Part shown: piece after piece, positions 54,251 through 61,827 of the stretch
Numbering within the stretch: the first letter of the stretch is position 1
How the letters are laid out: every line of letters begins with the position of its first letter
Assembly (NCBI RefSeq): GCF_001528665.1
Contig: NZ_BBYJ01000007.1
Coordinates: forward strand, 145,953-209,952
Source of the DNA: Microtetraspora malaysiensis
Lineage (GTDB): Bacteria; Actinomycetota; Actinomycetes; Streptosporangiales; Streptosporangiaceae
Direction of reading: 5' to 3'
DNA length: 64,000 nucleotides
Program-made: the position numbers and the translations under genes
Notes under the pieces: generated by a model
The model's database searches: none
The model's input: the letters and a program-made list of their open reading frames with translations, nothing else
What the model was told of the DNA's origin: nothing

Positions 54251-54765
54251 GTAAGCCTCCCGGATTCGGCGATTCGCCCGGAGTGAGCGATTCCATAACT
54301 ATATCTCCACGCCTGGATCAAGAAAGGCGGCATCACCCCCGACAACGAGCGCCGGCGCACCCGGATTCTCGGCCCGTTCGAGCCGAAAACCGACCGGCAT
54401 ATCGACTATCTCCCCGCCAAGATTCCCCGCAAAGGAAAAACGCATACAGGAATGCCCCGTGAAGATCGATCTCACGCAAAAGTTACTCGGAGCCTTTCGA
54501 GATAGATCCCAGGACTGACGGAGTCCTCATATCGTGAGGCCGAGAGCAATCAACGGGTCACCGAGGTCATCGCGAGCCCCCTTGACAACGCGGAGCGGCT
54601 TCCGCGGCCCGCTCCTCCACCGCCCTCGGCGACATCCCCGCAGCGAGAGGACGCTTCGTTCACACCGAAGAGCTCGTACGCGGTCCCCCGCCCCTTCGAC
54701 GCGGACACCATCCGGTGGCACCACCTCGGACACGGCCCCCGGTGCAGCCGCTCTCGTAGGCCGGC
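54251..54765. other. Intergenic stretch with decayed coding-like sequence
   Basis: No intact gene. On the plus strand ~54310-54490 reads as protein-like sequence (AWIKKGGITPDNERRRTRIL, then DRHIDYLPAKIPRKGKTH) without a start, possibly a transposase or phage remnant that I cannot place. From ~54530 a second plus-strand frame (REAESNQRVTEVIASPLDNA) is also open but has no start. Base composition is lower in G+C than upstream. It marks the boundary into the accessory mosaic. Confidence 0.35.
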
Positions 54766-54825
54766 GGACCGTGACCATGCGCTGGATCCGGCCGGCGCCC
54801 TCGTAGACCTGGGTGATCTCCGACG
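54766..54825 (-). pseudogene. Acyl-CoA dehydrogenase 3'-end fragment, copy 1 (diverged)
   Basis: The minus strand reads SEITQVYEGAGRIQRMV, the conserved C-terminal segment of acyl-CoA dehydrogenases (usual form ITQIYEGTNQIQRMVMAR). It is more diverged than the later copies and lacks the matching terminator. No further dehydrogenase coding lies to its right. It precedes the first KKGSRPI gene by 140 bp, the same arrangement as copy 4. Confidence 0.6.
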
Positions 54826-54967
54826 TGAGATCAGGCAGCCACCGAAAAATAGCTCGATCATTGAAATGAGCAGTGGTTAACCTTGCGGACGTCTCGCATC
54901 ACTTCTCGCTGATTTCGGTACTCCCCCGGAACAGCGACGAAACAGAGCAGAAGCGTGGAGGCGCTCC

Positions 54968-55435
54968 ATGGCGATACCCAAGAAGGGCTCACGCCCCATC
55001 AGCGTCGACGGCACCACCTTCCGTTGGCGCGTCCGGCGTAAGGCCACCCGCCCCCAGGGCAACGCCGGGAATCCCCTCACTCTCGCCGTTGAGCGGGCCG
55101 AGGATCCGGGGCGTGTTCTCGTCGCGTCACTTCCCTGCGCCCGGCCGGACAACTCGCTCGGAGAACGGACGATCGCGGTTCGCCCCGCCCTCGTCGCCGG
55201 ATGCGTCCGGCGAGCCGTCGAACAGGGGTGGAACCCCGGGCAACCGGGCTCGGCATTCGCCCTCACCGTCACCGAGGACGAACTGGCCATGCTTCTGGGC
55301 GAACCGCCTCAGTACCTGATCCCCTTCCTCTGGGGCATGATCCCTGAAGGCGGAAGCATCGAAGACCTCCCTCGTTGCACCGAGATCTGGAGCCGCGACA
55401 CAGAAGACGCCGGCCAGGCGTCTTCTGCTCCATAG
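54968..55435 (+). CDS. Small basic protein, KKGSRPI family, copy 1
   Basis: 155 residues. Begins MAIPKKGSRPISVDGTTFRWRVRRK; the middle (RPDNSLGERTIAVRPALVAGCVRRAVEQGWNPG) aligns with the product of 63487-63822 along its length. It extends ~45 residues further than the paralogue. GGAGG precedes ATG. The last codons lie inside a perfect 11-bp hairpin (55401-55427), so the true end of expression may be set there. Family of actinomycete hypothetical proteins; function unknown. Confidence 0.72.
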   Translation: MAIPKKGSRPISVDGTTFRWRVRRKATRPQGNAGNPLTLAVERAEDPGRVLVASLPCARPDNSLGERTIAVRPALVAGCVRRAVEQGWNPGQPGSAFALTVTEDELAMLLGEPPQYLIPFLWGMIPEGGSIEDLPRCTEIWSRDTEDAGQASSAP

Positions 55436-55457
55436 ATAGAGAGCCCCTATTTGAGGA

Positions 55458-55946
55458 TCACCGGCCGCGGATCCGGAAGACCGGGTACCGGTGCGCGATC
55501 GCCTCGAACTCCGACAGCGGCGCCCGCCGGTCTACGGGGATGTGGGGCCGCGCGCCGGGGGCGACGGCGAGATAGCGACGGAGCACAGGAGCTCGTTGCT
55601 CCACCGGAATCTCTTCCAGAGTGACCTCCTCGCGGCCACGCCGACGCAGGATGGCGTGGCCACCCGCGGCGCGGACGTTGCGCACCCAGTTCGCGTCCGG
55701 TCCGAGCATCGACACCAGGAAGCGCTCCCCGTCATGTTCCGCGACGGCGACCGGCAGCGATGTCGGCCGGCCGGTGTTCCTCCCGACCACCTCCAAGGTG
55801 ACCGCGTTTCGCGGGGAGAAGACTCCCGATGCGTACAGCCGTGCGTCGACGCGGTTCCACGCCCGCATGAACGCCCCCGGCCGGCTGCCTTCGTACAGCT
55901 TGCGCTTGAGCGCACCGAAGTACCCGGCCAGCGACTGAATGATCAT
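55458..55946 (-). CDS. F420/deazaflavin-dependent oxidoreductase (Ddn/nitroreductase family)
   Basis: 162 residues, the standard length. VFSPRNAVTLEVVGRNTGRPTSLPV, DGERFLVSMLGPDANWVRNVRAAG and HAILRRRGREEVTLEEIP are the split-beta-barrel Ddn signature with the F420-phosphate binding region. It should use F420H2, made by the fbi genes of this window, to reduce quinones or xenobiotics, or just bind it. ATG 55946 overlaps the TGA of the upstream membrane gene (ATGA). The operon is divergent from a TetR regulator. Confidence 0.88.
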   Translation of the reverse strand: MIIQSLAGYFGALKRKLYEGSRPGAFMRAWNRVDARLYASGVFSPRNAVTLEVVGRNTGRPTSLPVAVAEHDGERFLVSMLGPDANWVRNVRAAGGHAILRRRGREEVTLEEIPVEQRAPVLRRYLAVAPGARPHIPVDRRAPLSEFEAIAHRYPVFRIRGR

Positions 55947-56401
55947 GCCTGCGACGCCGGTCGCGCTCTCCTCCACAGCAGCGCGACCGCCAGGAGTCCG
56001 GCCAGGCTCGGCACCATCCCGACCCAGCCGAGCAGCGGCGGCAGGCCCGTGTCTCCGGAGCTGTCCCGCACGAGCAGGGTGAACAGGCCGACGCTCAAGC
56101 CGAGCGCGAACACGAGGGTCGCGACGCTGCGGGCCCACCGCTTGCCCGCCCCGACCGCCCAGATGGCGAAGAACCAGCAGCTGATGCCGAGCGCTCCGAC
56201 AACTGACAGGCAGACAAGCCATGTCATGACGGCGGTGTCGACGCGGTCCTGCGGGAAGGTGGGATAGCCGGCCCGGATGTGACCGGCCAGCACGCCGCCG
56301 GTGGCACGGTCGATCCACGGGACGATCGTCGCGACGACGGTGAGCCCGAGGCCCGCGTACATCGCGCCGACGGCTGATTGCTTACGACGTGTCCTGGTCA
56401 T
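55943..56401 (-). CDS. Four-helix membrane protein in the F420-oxidoreductase operon
   Basis: 152 residues with four helices (YAGLGLTVVATIVPWI, VMTWLVCLSVVGALGISCWFF and others). No known motif. ATG 56401 follows AAGGAG at eight bases. Its stop overlaps the start of the Ddn-like gene, so the two are translationally coupled. It is divergent from the TetR gene. Function unknown; perhaps the membrane partner of the oxidoreductase. Confidence 0.75.
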   Translation of the reverse strand: MTRTRRKQSAVGAMYAGLGLTVVATIVPWIDRATGGVLAGHIRAGYPTFPQDRVDTAVMTWLVCLSVVGALGISCWFFAIWAVGAGKRWARSVATLVFALGLSVGLFTLLVRDSSGDTGLPPLLGWVGMVPSLAGLLAVALLWRRARPASQA

Positions 56402-56660
56402 CGATCTGTCTCCTTCAAAGTAAGCCGCACATGCCGTGCGCAACTGGCGGAATCAGGTGGTCACGCCGCCGCGCGGGCCGTGGTGGTGGGCGTTGCCGAT
56501 CCACCTGCGGGTCGATTCGTAACGGCGGTTCGTCTGTCCCTTCCTCGGCCTTCTCGGTACGCCATCCGGCCGGGCAGCGAGTCGTGGCCGAGCTGACAGC
56601 ACCAGCTGATCCACACAGGTCGCGACGGTTTTCCGGGGCAACGCACCGAGGCCCTACTAC

Positions 56661-56709
56661 CTACACCGTAAGTATTACCTACGGCGTAGAATATAGGCCT
56701 ACGGTGTAG
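56661..56709. promoter_or_regulatory. Triple CTAC-n3-GTAG operator array
   Basis: Three CTACnnyGTAr sites (56661, 56679 and 56699), the last two perfect palindromic ends CTACGGCGTAG and CTACGGTGTAG, lie 18-20 bp apart in the A/T-rich gap before the TetR gene. They cover the likely promoter of both the regulator and the divergent membrane/F420 operon. Binding by the adjacent TetR protein is the simplest reading. Confidence 0.7.
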
Positions 56710-56736
56710 GTTGAGCAAGGAGCGAGAGGACGGCGA

Positions 56737-57393
56737 GTGACGAAACGCGGACAGGGCAAACCGGCCGGGCTGAGCCGCGAGCGGATCGCCGTCGCGGCGG
56801 TGGACCTTGTCGATCGCCAGGGGCTGGAGTCATTCGGGGTGCGGCGCCTGGCATCCGAACTCGGCGTCGACCCGATGTCGATCTACAACCACATCAAGGG
56901 CAAGGCCGCACTGCTGGACGCCGTCTCCGAAGCCGTCCTGGCCGAGGTCTCGGCCACCGCCGCGCAGTGGCCGGACGACTGGATGGACATCGCGCGCACC
57001 ATGGCCCGCGGATACCGGGACATGGCGATACGCCATCCCCGGATCTTCCCGCTGCTGGCGACCCGAGCGCAGACCTCAGCGGTGGCGTTCGAGGCGCTTG
57101 AGCGGCTCACCACGGCCATGCGCCGCGCCGGGATCACCGACCAGGCGATCGCGGACGCTCCCCTGGTTCTCTTCGGCTTCCTCAACGGGTATCTGCTCGC
57201 CACCTTGAGCACGGATCCCGGCGAGGCCGGTGGCCCCGCGACGGGCGCGGCCCAACCGGCGTTCGATCCGGCCCTGTATCCGACGATGGCCGCCCTGGCT
57301 CCCCTGCAAGCGGGCTTCGGTGGTGAGCCTGAGTTCGAGCGGATGCTGGCAACGGTCCTGGCCGGCATCGCCGAGGGCGCGGCCAGAGCGTAG
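56737..57393 (+). CDS. TetR-family regulator with TetR_C domain
   Basis: 218 residues. HTH: SRERIAVAAVDLVDRQGLESFGVRRLASELGVDPMSIYNHIKGK, the TetR(B)-type recognition helix. The C-terminal domain fits TetR_C. GTG start after GGAGCGAGAGGACG. It is divergent from the membrane/F420-oxidoreductase operon and probably represses it and itself through the triple operator. The inducer is unknown. Confidence 0.93.
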   Translation: MTKRGQGKPAGLSRERIAVAAVDLVDRQGLESFGVRRLASELGVDPMSIYNHIKGKAALLDAVSEAVLAEVSATAAQWPDDWMDIARTMARGYRDMAIRHPRIFPLLATRAQTSAVAFEALERLTTAMRRAGITDQAIADAPLVLFGFLNGYLLATLSTDPGEAGGPATGAAQPAFDPALYPTMAALAPLQAGFGGEPEFERMLATVLAGIAEGAARA

Positions 57394-57447
57394 GCGGCGC
57401 GTTAAATGCGTTGCGAGCGGCCACGACGCCTTCGTAAGGTCGGCGGC

Positions 57448-57507
57448 ATGCATCGCACGTCCTTCGTCTTCATCCGTATCCGCAGCGGCCGGGCTCTGGC
57501 TCGCTAG
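57448..57507 (+). CDS. Leader peptide of the erm gene
   Basis: A 19-residue ORF, MHRTSFVFIRIRSGRALAR, 91 bp before the erm start. FVFI occupies positions 6-9, where the ErmC leader has its stalling IFVI, and RIR recalls the RLR of ErmD-type leaders. AAGGTCGG lies before the ATG. The following mRNA can hide the erm ribosome site. This is the layout of macrolide-induced translational attenuation. No experiment supports it here. Confidence 0.55.
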   Translation: MHRTSFVFIRIRSGRALAR

Positions 57508-57551
57508 CGGACGCGGTGACTTCTTAGCGCGTCCGCAAGAGCGCGCCCAGG

Positions 57552-57591
57552 GCCCTTCGAGATCCCATTCGTCTCGAGGACCCGAAAGGGC
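57552..57591 (+). promoter_or_regulatory. RBS-sequestering hairpin before erm
   Basis: GCCCTTCGAGA (57552-57562) can pair with TCTCGAGGACCCGAAAGGGC (57572-57591): inner stem TCGAGA/TCTCGA, outer GCCCTT/AAGGGC with a small internal bulge. The GAAAGGG that precedes the erm GTG is in the outer stem. Ribosome stalling on the leader could open it. Folding is by eye. Confidence 0.55.
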
Positions 57592-57598
57592 TGCAGCT

Positions 57599-58423
57599 GT
57601 GGCGCAGAACTTCGCACACGGTAACTATTCCCACACTCAGAAGAAGGCCAGGAACAGCGGCGGCGGCGGACGCACCCCCAGAGACAGGGCGCGGCGCACG
57701 CTTTCCCAGAACCTCCTGGCCGACACCCATGCCATCGACCTGATGATCGAGGCGGCGCGACCGCACGGGCTCGTCCTCGAACCCGGCGCCGGCGAAGGTG
57801 CGCTGACGACCGCCCTGGCCACGATGGCGGGCGTCGAGGTCGTCGGCTACGAGAACGACCCGCTGCTGGCCGCCAAGCTCAGGGCCAGGACGGGGCTGAA
57901 GATCGTCAAGGGCGACCTCACCGCCGCCACGCCGCCGCAGGAACCGTTCGCGGTGGTCGGCAACACCCCGTACTCGATCACGTCGCAGATCGTCGACTGG
58001 TGTCTCCGGGCCCCGGCGATGACCTCGGCGACCCTGCTCACCCAGTTGGCGTACGCCCGCGAGCACTCGGGCGACCTCGGTCTGTGGAGCCTGGTCACGG
58101 TCGAGAGCTGGCCGTGGTTCCACTGGGAGTTGCTCGGCCGGGTCGGCCGGGAGAGCTTCCGGCCGGCGCCCCCGGCCGACTCGGGCATCCTGCGCATCGA
58201 GCGGCGACCGGAGCCGCTGATCGATGCCGGCGGGACCTGGCGGGAGCTGGTGGAGCTCGGTTTCACCGGGGTCGGCGGCTCCCTGAGCGCCTCGCTCAAG
58301 ACCCGCCACCAGGGCGCGGACGACGCACTGGCCCGGGCGGGCGTGGAGCGCGACACGGCGGTCGGCCACGTCCACCCGGACCAGTGGATCACCATCTACC
58401 GGGAGATTCATCACGATCTTTAG
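57599..58423 (+). CDS. erm: Erm-type 23S rRNA adenine N6-methyltransferase
   Basis: 274 residues. ARRTLSQNLLADTHAIDLMI is the start of the Erm core, LVLEPGAGEGALTTALA the SAM motif I, YENDPLLAAKL motif II and FAVVGNTPYSITSQIVDW the catalytic N-x-P-Y motif IV. It dimethylates A2058 of 23S rRNA and confers macrolide-lincosamide-streptogramin B resistance in known members. The alternative KsgA is excluded by the Gly-rich, basic N-terminus typical of actinomycete Erm. GTG start with a weak site that lies in a hairpin. An upstream leader suggests inducible control. Confidence 0.88.
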   Translation: MAQNFAHGNYSHTQKKARNSGGGGRTPRDRARRTLSQNLLADTHAIDLMIEAARPHGLVLEPGAGEGALTTALATMAGVEVVGYENDPLLAAKLRARTGLKIVKGDLTAATPPQEPFAVVGNTPYSITSQIVDWCLRAPAMTSATLLTQLAYAREHSGDLGLWSLVTVESWPWFHWELLGRVGRESFRPAPPADSGILRIERRPEPLIDAGGTWRELVELGFTGVGGSLSASLKTRHQGADDALARAGVERDTAVGHVHPDQWITIYREIHHDL

Positions 58424-58439
58424 GCTCGGTCCACCACGT

Positions 58440-58765
58440 CGTCCGCCCCGTGCCCGGATGGTTCACACGCGCGTCGTGACTCCTCCGGGCGCGGGACACG
58501 AAGGCGGCGAACACGGTCACCATCACGACGGCGGCGCTGGTCAGGACAACCCGAAAAGGATCACGAAGAGGAACAGCGGCACCCGGGACCCGATCGCGCT
58601 CGTGGCCTCGGGTCGAAGCCGAACAGCACCGACGCCAGGCCGTGCTGGAAGAACACCACCAGCAGGCCGAACGCCCGGCTGCGGACAGCAGGTTGAGCGC
58701 GATCCCGACCAGCCTGAGCACCAGCGAACGGAACATCACGACCGACATCACGAAGGTCCCCACTG
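58440..58765 (-). pseudogene. MMPL/RND transporter fragment with frameshifts
   Basis: The minus strand reads VVMFRSLVLRLVGIALNLLS, then in a second frame FGLLVVFFQHGLASVLFGFD, then EATSAIGSRVPLFLFVILFG, then VFAAFVSRARRSHDAR. These are consecutive pieces of an MMPL transporter (the ...FLFVILFGLSMDY... helix and the loop after it). At least two frameshifts and a small loss separate them, and both ends are missing. It occupies most of the gap between erm and the PH/SHOCT gene. Confidence 0.75.
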
Positions 58766-58888
58766 TCCAGGGATCTTGGCGTAAGGCCCGTTCTCGCCGA
58801 AGATGGTCATCAGACTCCTCGAAGCCGGTCCCCGGCGGAGGGCGGGCGCCGAAACCGGAGCCTTGAGCAGGATGAGACGGAGGAGAGC

Positions 58889-59437
58889 ATGGCCGAGGGA
58901 GCACACAGGCCTGACATCCAGGCCGCGGCCGACCGTATGTCCAGCAAGTTCGGGTCCAGGCGCGAGATCCGCCATCTGGTCGACTACCTCCTTGAGGGTG
59001 AGGCCGTCGAGCAGATGGCGGGCGGTGCCTTCGGCCCCGGCATCGGGCTTGTCGTTCTCACCGACCGGCGACTGCTGTTCGTCAAGGACGGTTTGGTGGC
59101 GAAGGTCGCTGAGGACTTCATGGTGGGGATGATCTCTACGGTGCAATGGGATCCGGGCTCGTCGCACGGCACACTGACCGTGACCTCCTCCGGCGACAAG
59201 GCCAAGATCGAGAACATCCACAACGACGACGGAGCCCGCCTCGCCGATGCGATTCAGCACCGCCTGGCCGGCGCGCGATCCGCCGCCTCTCCGGCCCCGG
59301 CTCCGGCCGGGGCTCCCGTCTCCGGAGAGGACGATGTGTTCGAGGCTTTGCGGAAGCTGGGGGAGCTCCGCGACCAGGGTGTGATCACCGACGCGGAGTT
59401 CGCGGAGAAGAAGGCCGAACTGCTCGCCCGGATCTGA
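58889..59437 (+). CDS. PH-like (bPH/YokE-type) domain plus SHOCT protein
   Basis: 182 residues. Residues ~25-125 are a bacterial PH-like domain (VEQMAGGAFGPGIGLVVLTDRRLLFVKDG), followed by an Ala/Pro linker and a C-terminal SHOCT motif (ALRKLGELRDQGVITDAEFAEKKAELLARI). Such proteins are widespread in actinomycetes; the SHOCT helix pair is thought to mediate oligomerisation. Cytoplasmic. ATG follows GGAGGAGAGC. Function unknown. It is directly followed by terminator and acyl-CoA dehydrogenase fragment copy 2. Confidence 0.85.
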   Translation: MAEGAHRPDIQAAADRMSSKFGSRREIRHLVDYLLEGEAVEQMAGGAFGPGIGLVVLTDRRLLFVKDGLVAKVAEDFMVGMISTVQWDPGSSHGTLTVTSSGDKAKIENIHNDDGARLADAIQHRLAGARSAASPAPAPAGAPVSGEDDVFEALRKLGELRDQGVITDAEFAEKKAELLARI

Positions 59438-59488
59438 TCCGCCACCCGTCGCGGCGCGCGGCGGGAGAAAGTCCTGCCCGGACACAGA

Positions 59489-59522
59489 AAACCCCGCCTC
59501 CCGAATACGGGAAGCGGGGTTT
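59489..59522. terminator. Bidirectional terminator (copy A)
   Basis: AAACCCCGC, TCCCG, 4-base loop, CGGGA, GCGGGGTTT: a strong stem with A- and T-tracts on its ends, so it can stop transcripts from both sides. It serves the PH/SHOCT gene and the acyl-CoA dehydrogenase fragment that points to it. The same hairpin recurs at 63231-63268. Confidence 0.9.
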
Positions 59523-59640
59523 CCGCACGTCAAGGACCACTTGAGGAGCTGGCGGGCCATGACCGGGCGCTGGATCCGGTTGGTGCCCTCGTAGACCTGG
59601 GTGTTCTCCGATGCGCTCCTGGGCCACCTGCGATATCCGC
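59523..59640 (-). pseudogene. Acyl-CoA dehydrogenase 3'-end fragment, copy 2
   Basis: The minus strand reads ENTQVYEGTNRIQRPVMARQ then LLK and a stop, the last residues of an acyl-CoA dehydrogenase, followed by its terminator. The ~160-bp block 59484-59643 is nearly identical to 63227-63386. To its right the homology ends abruptly and no dehydrogenase continues. It is a displaced 3' end. Confidence 0.85.
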
Positions 59641-59750
59641 TGTACGCTCACGATCACGGCTCGATTGCGACCCTGATGTCCATGCTGACTTGGGAGGATT
59701 CCATTGGTCCGCAGCATCGAGCTCCTGCCTTTCACCTTCAGTTCCGCACC

Positions 59751-60032
59751 GTGACCAGGGACAAGGGACGAGACGACCCCGACGACTTCTCGGGGATCGG
59801 CCTCGGCGGCCTGGCCTTGATGTTGACCTTCATAGTCCTGAGCCACCCTTGGCAGTCGCTCAAGGAACTGCTCCGGGTGGTCCGTCGACTGGGCCGCTGG
59901 GCGCTCAGGCTCGCAATGGTCCCTGTCGCACTGGTGGCCACAATTGTGCTGGTGGCCGCAATCGAGTTGTGGTGCCAAAGGGATCGACACCCCACCTTCG
60001 AGGACTACCTGCATGGCCGCGACGAGGAATGA
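59751..60032 (+). CDS. Small two-helix membrane protein
   Basis: 93 residues from GTG, with two hydrophobic helices (GGLALMLTFIVLSHPW and MVPVALVATIVLVAAIELW) and an acidic tail. A 16-codon ORF begins at TTG 59704 after GGGAGGA and ends in GTGA that overlaps this start, so the gene may be translated by coupling. A longer in-frame start at 59676 is possible. Family unknown. Confidence 0.5.
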   Translation: MTRDKGRDDPDDFSGIGLGGLALMLTFIVLSHPWQSLKELLRVVRRLGRWALRLAMVPVALVATIVLVAAIELWCQRDRHPTFEDYLHGRDEE

Positions 60033-60040
60033 GACCACTC

Positions 60041-60163
60041 GTGACCGAGATCTTCCTCCGGATCGCCTGGTACAACAACCGGCAAAGGCGCTCGGCGACC
60101 GAGAACCCACCTCAGGCCGTCTACGAAGATCGGCTTGCTAGGGCAACCGAACCGGCTGCATGA
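60041..60163 (+). pseudogene. IS3/IS481-type transposase C-terminal fragment
   Basis: 40 residues starting VTEIFLRIAWYNNRQRRSATENPPQAVYED. WYNNRQRRSA matches the end of the rve integrase domain (WYNxRRxHSALG) of IS3-family transposases. The catalytic DDE region is gone. It lies 8 bp after the membrane gene. The following 227 bp (60164-60390) contain nothing I recognise. Confidence 0.5.
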
Positions 60164-60390
60164 AACCGGGTGTCCACGTTCCGGGGAAAGCCCCGTGCCC
60201 CGGCCGGTGGGACACTCCCTGACTTCCTGCTTGCAAACGGAGCAGTTTCCGAGTGGCAGGGTGTGATCGTGTAAGACCTCGTTGCGGTACTTCTCTGCTG
60301 TACGCGCTGAGCACACGGCAGGGCGCCAAAACTGATCCGTATCTCGGTCCGCGGCGTATCACCTGCTGCACCCCACACGAATCGTGATAA

Positions 60391-60891
60391 ATGCGTGTGC
60401 ATCGCGATACGGCCGGATCAGATATTTACGGTGTGGACACGTGCAACGCGAGTACCTCACCCACCGCCGAAGGGCGGCTTTCCGAGCGGTTGGTCGCCGC
60501 CGGGCTCGCCGGCCTCATCCTGCCCTTCGTCCAGTTCGGCTGGCTGTTGCTCGTAGCCGCCTTGTCCGACACCTCCCACTGCGGCCACTTCGGCTGTGTC
60601 GGCCAGCTGGCCGATGCGTGGACGGTGGGGAACTGGGTGGCGGTCGCGCTCGCGTGGCCGCTGCTGCACCTCCTTCGCGTGCGCCCGGCGTGGTCCGTCG
60701 CCGTGCTGGCGCCCTTCTTCCTGGTGCCAATCTGGGAGCTCGCCGACGTGCCGATCAGCGTGGTCGCCGGATTGTTCGCCTACCCACTGGCCGCCCTGGT
60801 GAGCGCGCCGCGCCTGTCGTGGCGGCGGCGCAGCCTGGCTTTGGCCCTCTTCCTTCTGCTCTGCGCCTTCCTCGCGCTTTCTTCCGGATAG
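60391..60891 (+). CDS. Four-helix membrane protein
   Basis: 166 residues, about four hydrophobic helices and a CGHFGC pair in the first extracytoplasmic loop. No family recognised. A GTG 14 codons on is an alternative start. No operon partner. Base composition is similar to the chromosomal genes, so it may be intact. Confidence 0.55.
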   Translation: MRVHRDTAGSDIYGVDTCNASTSPTAEGRLSERLVAAGLAGLILPFVQFGWLLLVAALSDTSHCGHFGCVGQLADAWTVGNWVAVALAWPLLHLLRVRPAWSVAVLAPFFLVPIWELADVPISVVAGLFAYPLAALVSAPRLSWRRRSLALALFLLLCAFLALSSG

Positions 60892-61028
60892 TCCTGACCT
60901 GGGCAGCCCTCGGGTCGGCCTCACTGTAGGTTCAGGCATCAGGAGTCTGGCATCTGATCCGTAGGGCGAGGCAGACGGCCTGTGGATCGCCTTCACGCCG
61001 CACTGAACAGCAGCTGTAGACGGCCGCC

Positions 61029-61160
61029 GTGCGGTTGGGTTCACTCACCCCGCATGACCTGGACCACTCGCCCGGCCGGGGCTGGACCATCCGGCAGATC
61101 GCCTTCCACGTCGAGGAGTCCACCTACTACGCCGACGCTGTCGGAGACTTGCCGCGCTGA
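61029..61160 (+). pseudogene. DinB-like (maleylpyruvate isomerase-type) fragment
   Basis: 43 residues ending WTIRQIAFHVEESTYYADAV then GDLPR and stop. W-T-I-R-Q and the following His match the metal-binding helix of DinB/mycothiol-dependent proteins. The N-terminus is interrupted by a stop just upstream and the rest of the domain is missing. A decayed gene piece. Confidence 0.5.
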
Positions 61161-61365
61161 TCGCGCCCCACGACCACGCTCAGTACCTGATCGTTACCGA
61201 CAAGGGCACAGTCGCCAGGCCGCGCGGCCATGCCACACTCAGGCATCATGCTGCCGGCGACCGCCCCTGGAGAGCCGTCGACGAGGGTCCGTTCCGCCCG
61301 CATGCGCTCTCACGGAACAGGGGCGGAACAGTGATCGTTCAGCGGTGGAATCCAGAGACGACGAG

Positions 61366-61397
61366 CCCCGCTCCCCACAGAAGGGAAGCGGGGTTTT
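61366..61397. terminator. Terminator (copy B, variant)
   Basis: CCCCGCT, loop, AGCGGGG followed by TTTT. The outer stem matches terminator copies A and C; the inner part differs. It precedes acyl-CoA dehydrogenase fragment copy 3, in the same order as elsewhere. Confidence 0.8.
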
Positions 61398-61400
61398 CGC

Positions 61401-61446
61401 ATGTCAGGGGTTACTGCAGGAGCTGGCGTGCCATGACCAGGCGCTC
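61401..61446 (-). pseudogene. Acyl-CoA dehydrogenase 3'-end fragment, copy 3 (short)
   Basis: The minus strand reads RLVMARQLLQ and a stop, next to the terminator. Only the last ~10-12 codons remain. To the right the sequence becomes unrelated Arg-rich code. Confidence 0.6.
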
Positions 61447-61565
61447 TCGCCGCCTACCTCGCCGCCGCGTGCGTGATCGGAATCGACGGCCGGTGAGACC
61501 TCGGCGCGACACCTCCCCTGACAGAACCGAGATCAGCGTGAACTGATCGCGGCGCCCTGAACGGA

Positions 61566-61602
61566 GTACGGCTCCCGCCCCCCACCGGGGCGGGAGCCGT
61601 AC
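61566..61602. repeat. Perfect 16-bp inverted repeat
   Basis: GTACGGCTCCCGCCCC (61566-61581) is perfectly repeated in reverse after a 5-base loop (61587-61602). Very stable hairpin without T-tract. It may be a terminator of an older gene, a recombination site, or a REP-like element. Confidence 0.8.
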
Positions 61603-61827
61603 CACTGTCGGGCGAAGCGTTTCGGCCCGGCGCCGAACTCCGTACGGGAGGTCCGGATCTTCCCGGAACACATCGGGCCGGACGAGCCGCTCGTGCCGGA
61701 GTTCCGCGACCGCCAGGACGCGCACGCGCTCTGGCGGCTCGGCGCCTGGCTTGATGACCTGGGCAGACATCATCGCCTGCTACTCTATGATGCTACTTGA
61801 TTACTATGAGTAGCAACGGGGGTTATT

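Larger units (their letters stand above)
61161..61827. other. Non-coding/decayed stretch between DinB fragment and monooxygenase
   Basis: No intact gene. It holds a terminator (61366-61397), a short acyl-CoA dehydrogenase 3' remnant (61401-61446), a 16-bp perfect inverted repeat (61566-61602) and, on the plus strand at ~61640-61790, a protein-like but startless frame (PEFRDRQDAHALWRLGAWL). The last ~60 bp are A/T-rich and should contain the monooxygenase promoter. Confidence 0.45.

Noticed and set aside
54527-54778. Minus-strand ORF before KKGSRPI copy 1
   Set aside because: It reads through the dehydrogenase remnant into unrelated sequence; no ribosome site.
57230-57598. N-terminal extension of the Erm ORF to 57230
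   Set aside because: It overlaps the TetR gene and leader peptide in another frame; Erm homology starts after GTG 57599.
61411-61773. Minus-strand 120-aa ORF ending in MARQLLQ
   Set aside because: Only the last ~12 residues are dehydrogenase-like; the rest is Arg-rich junk frame over a hairpin.
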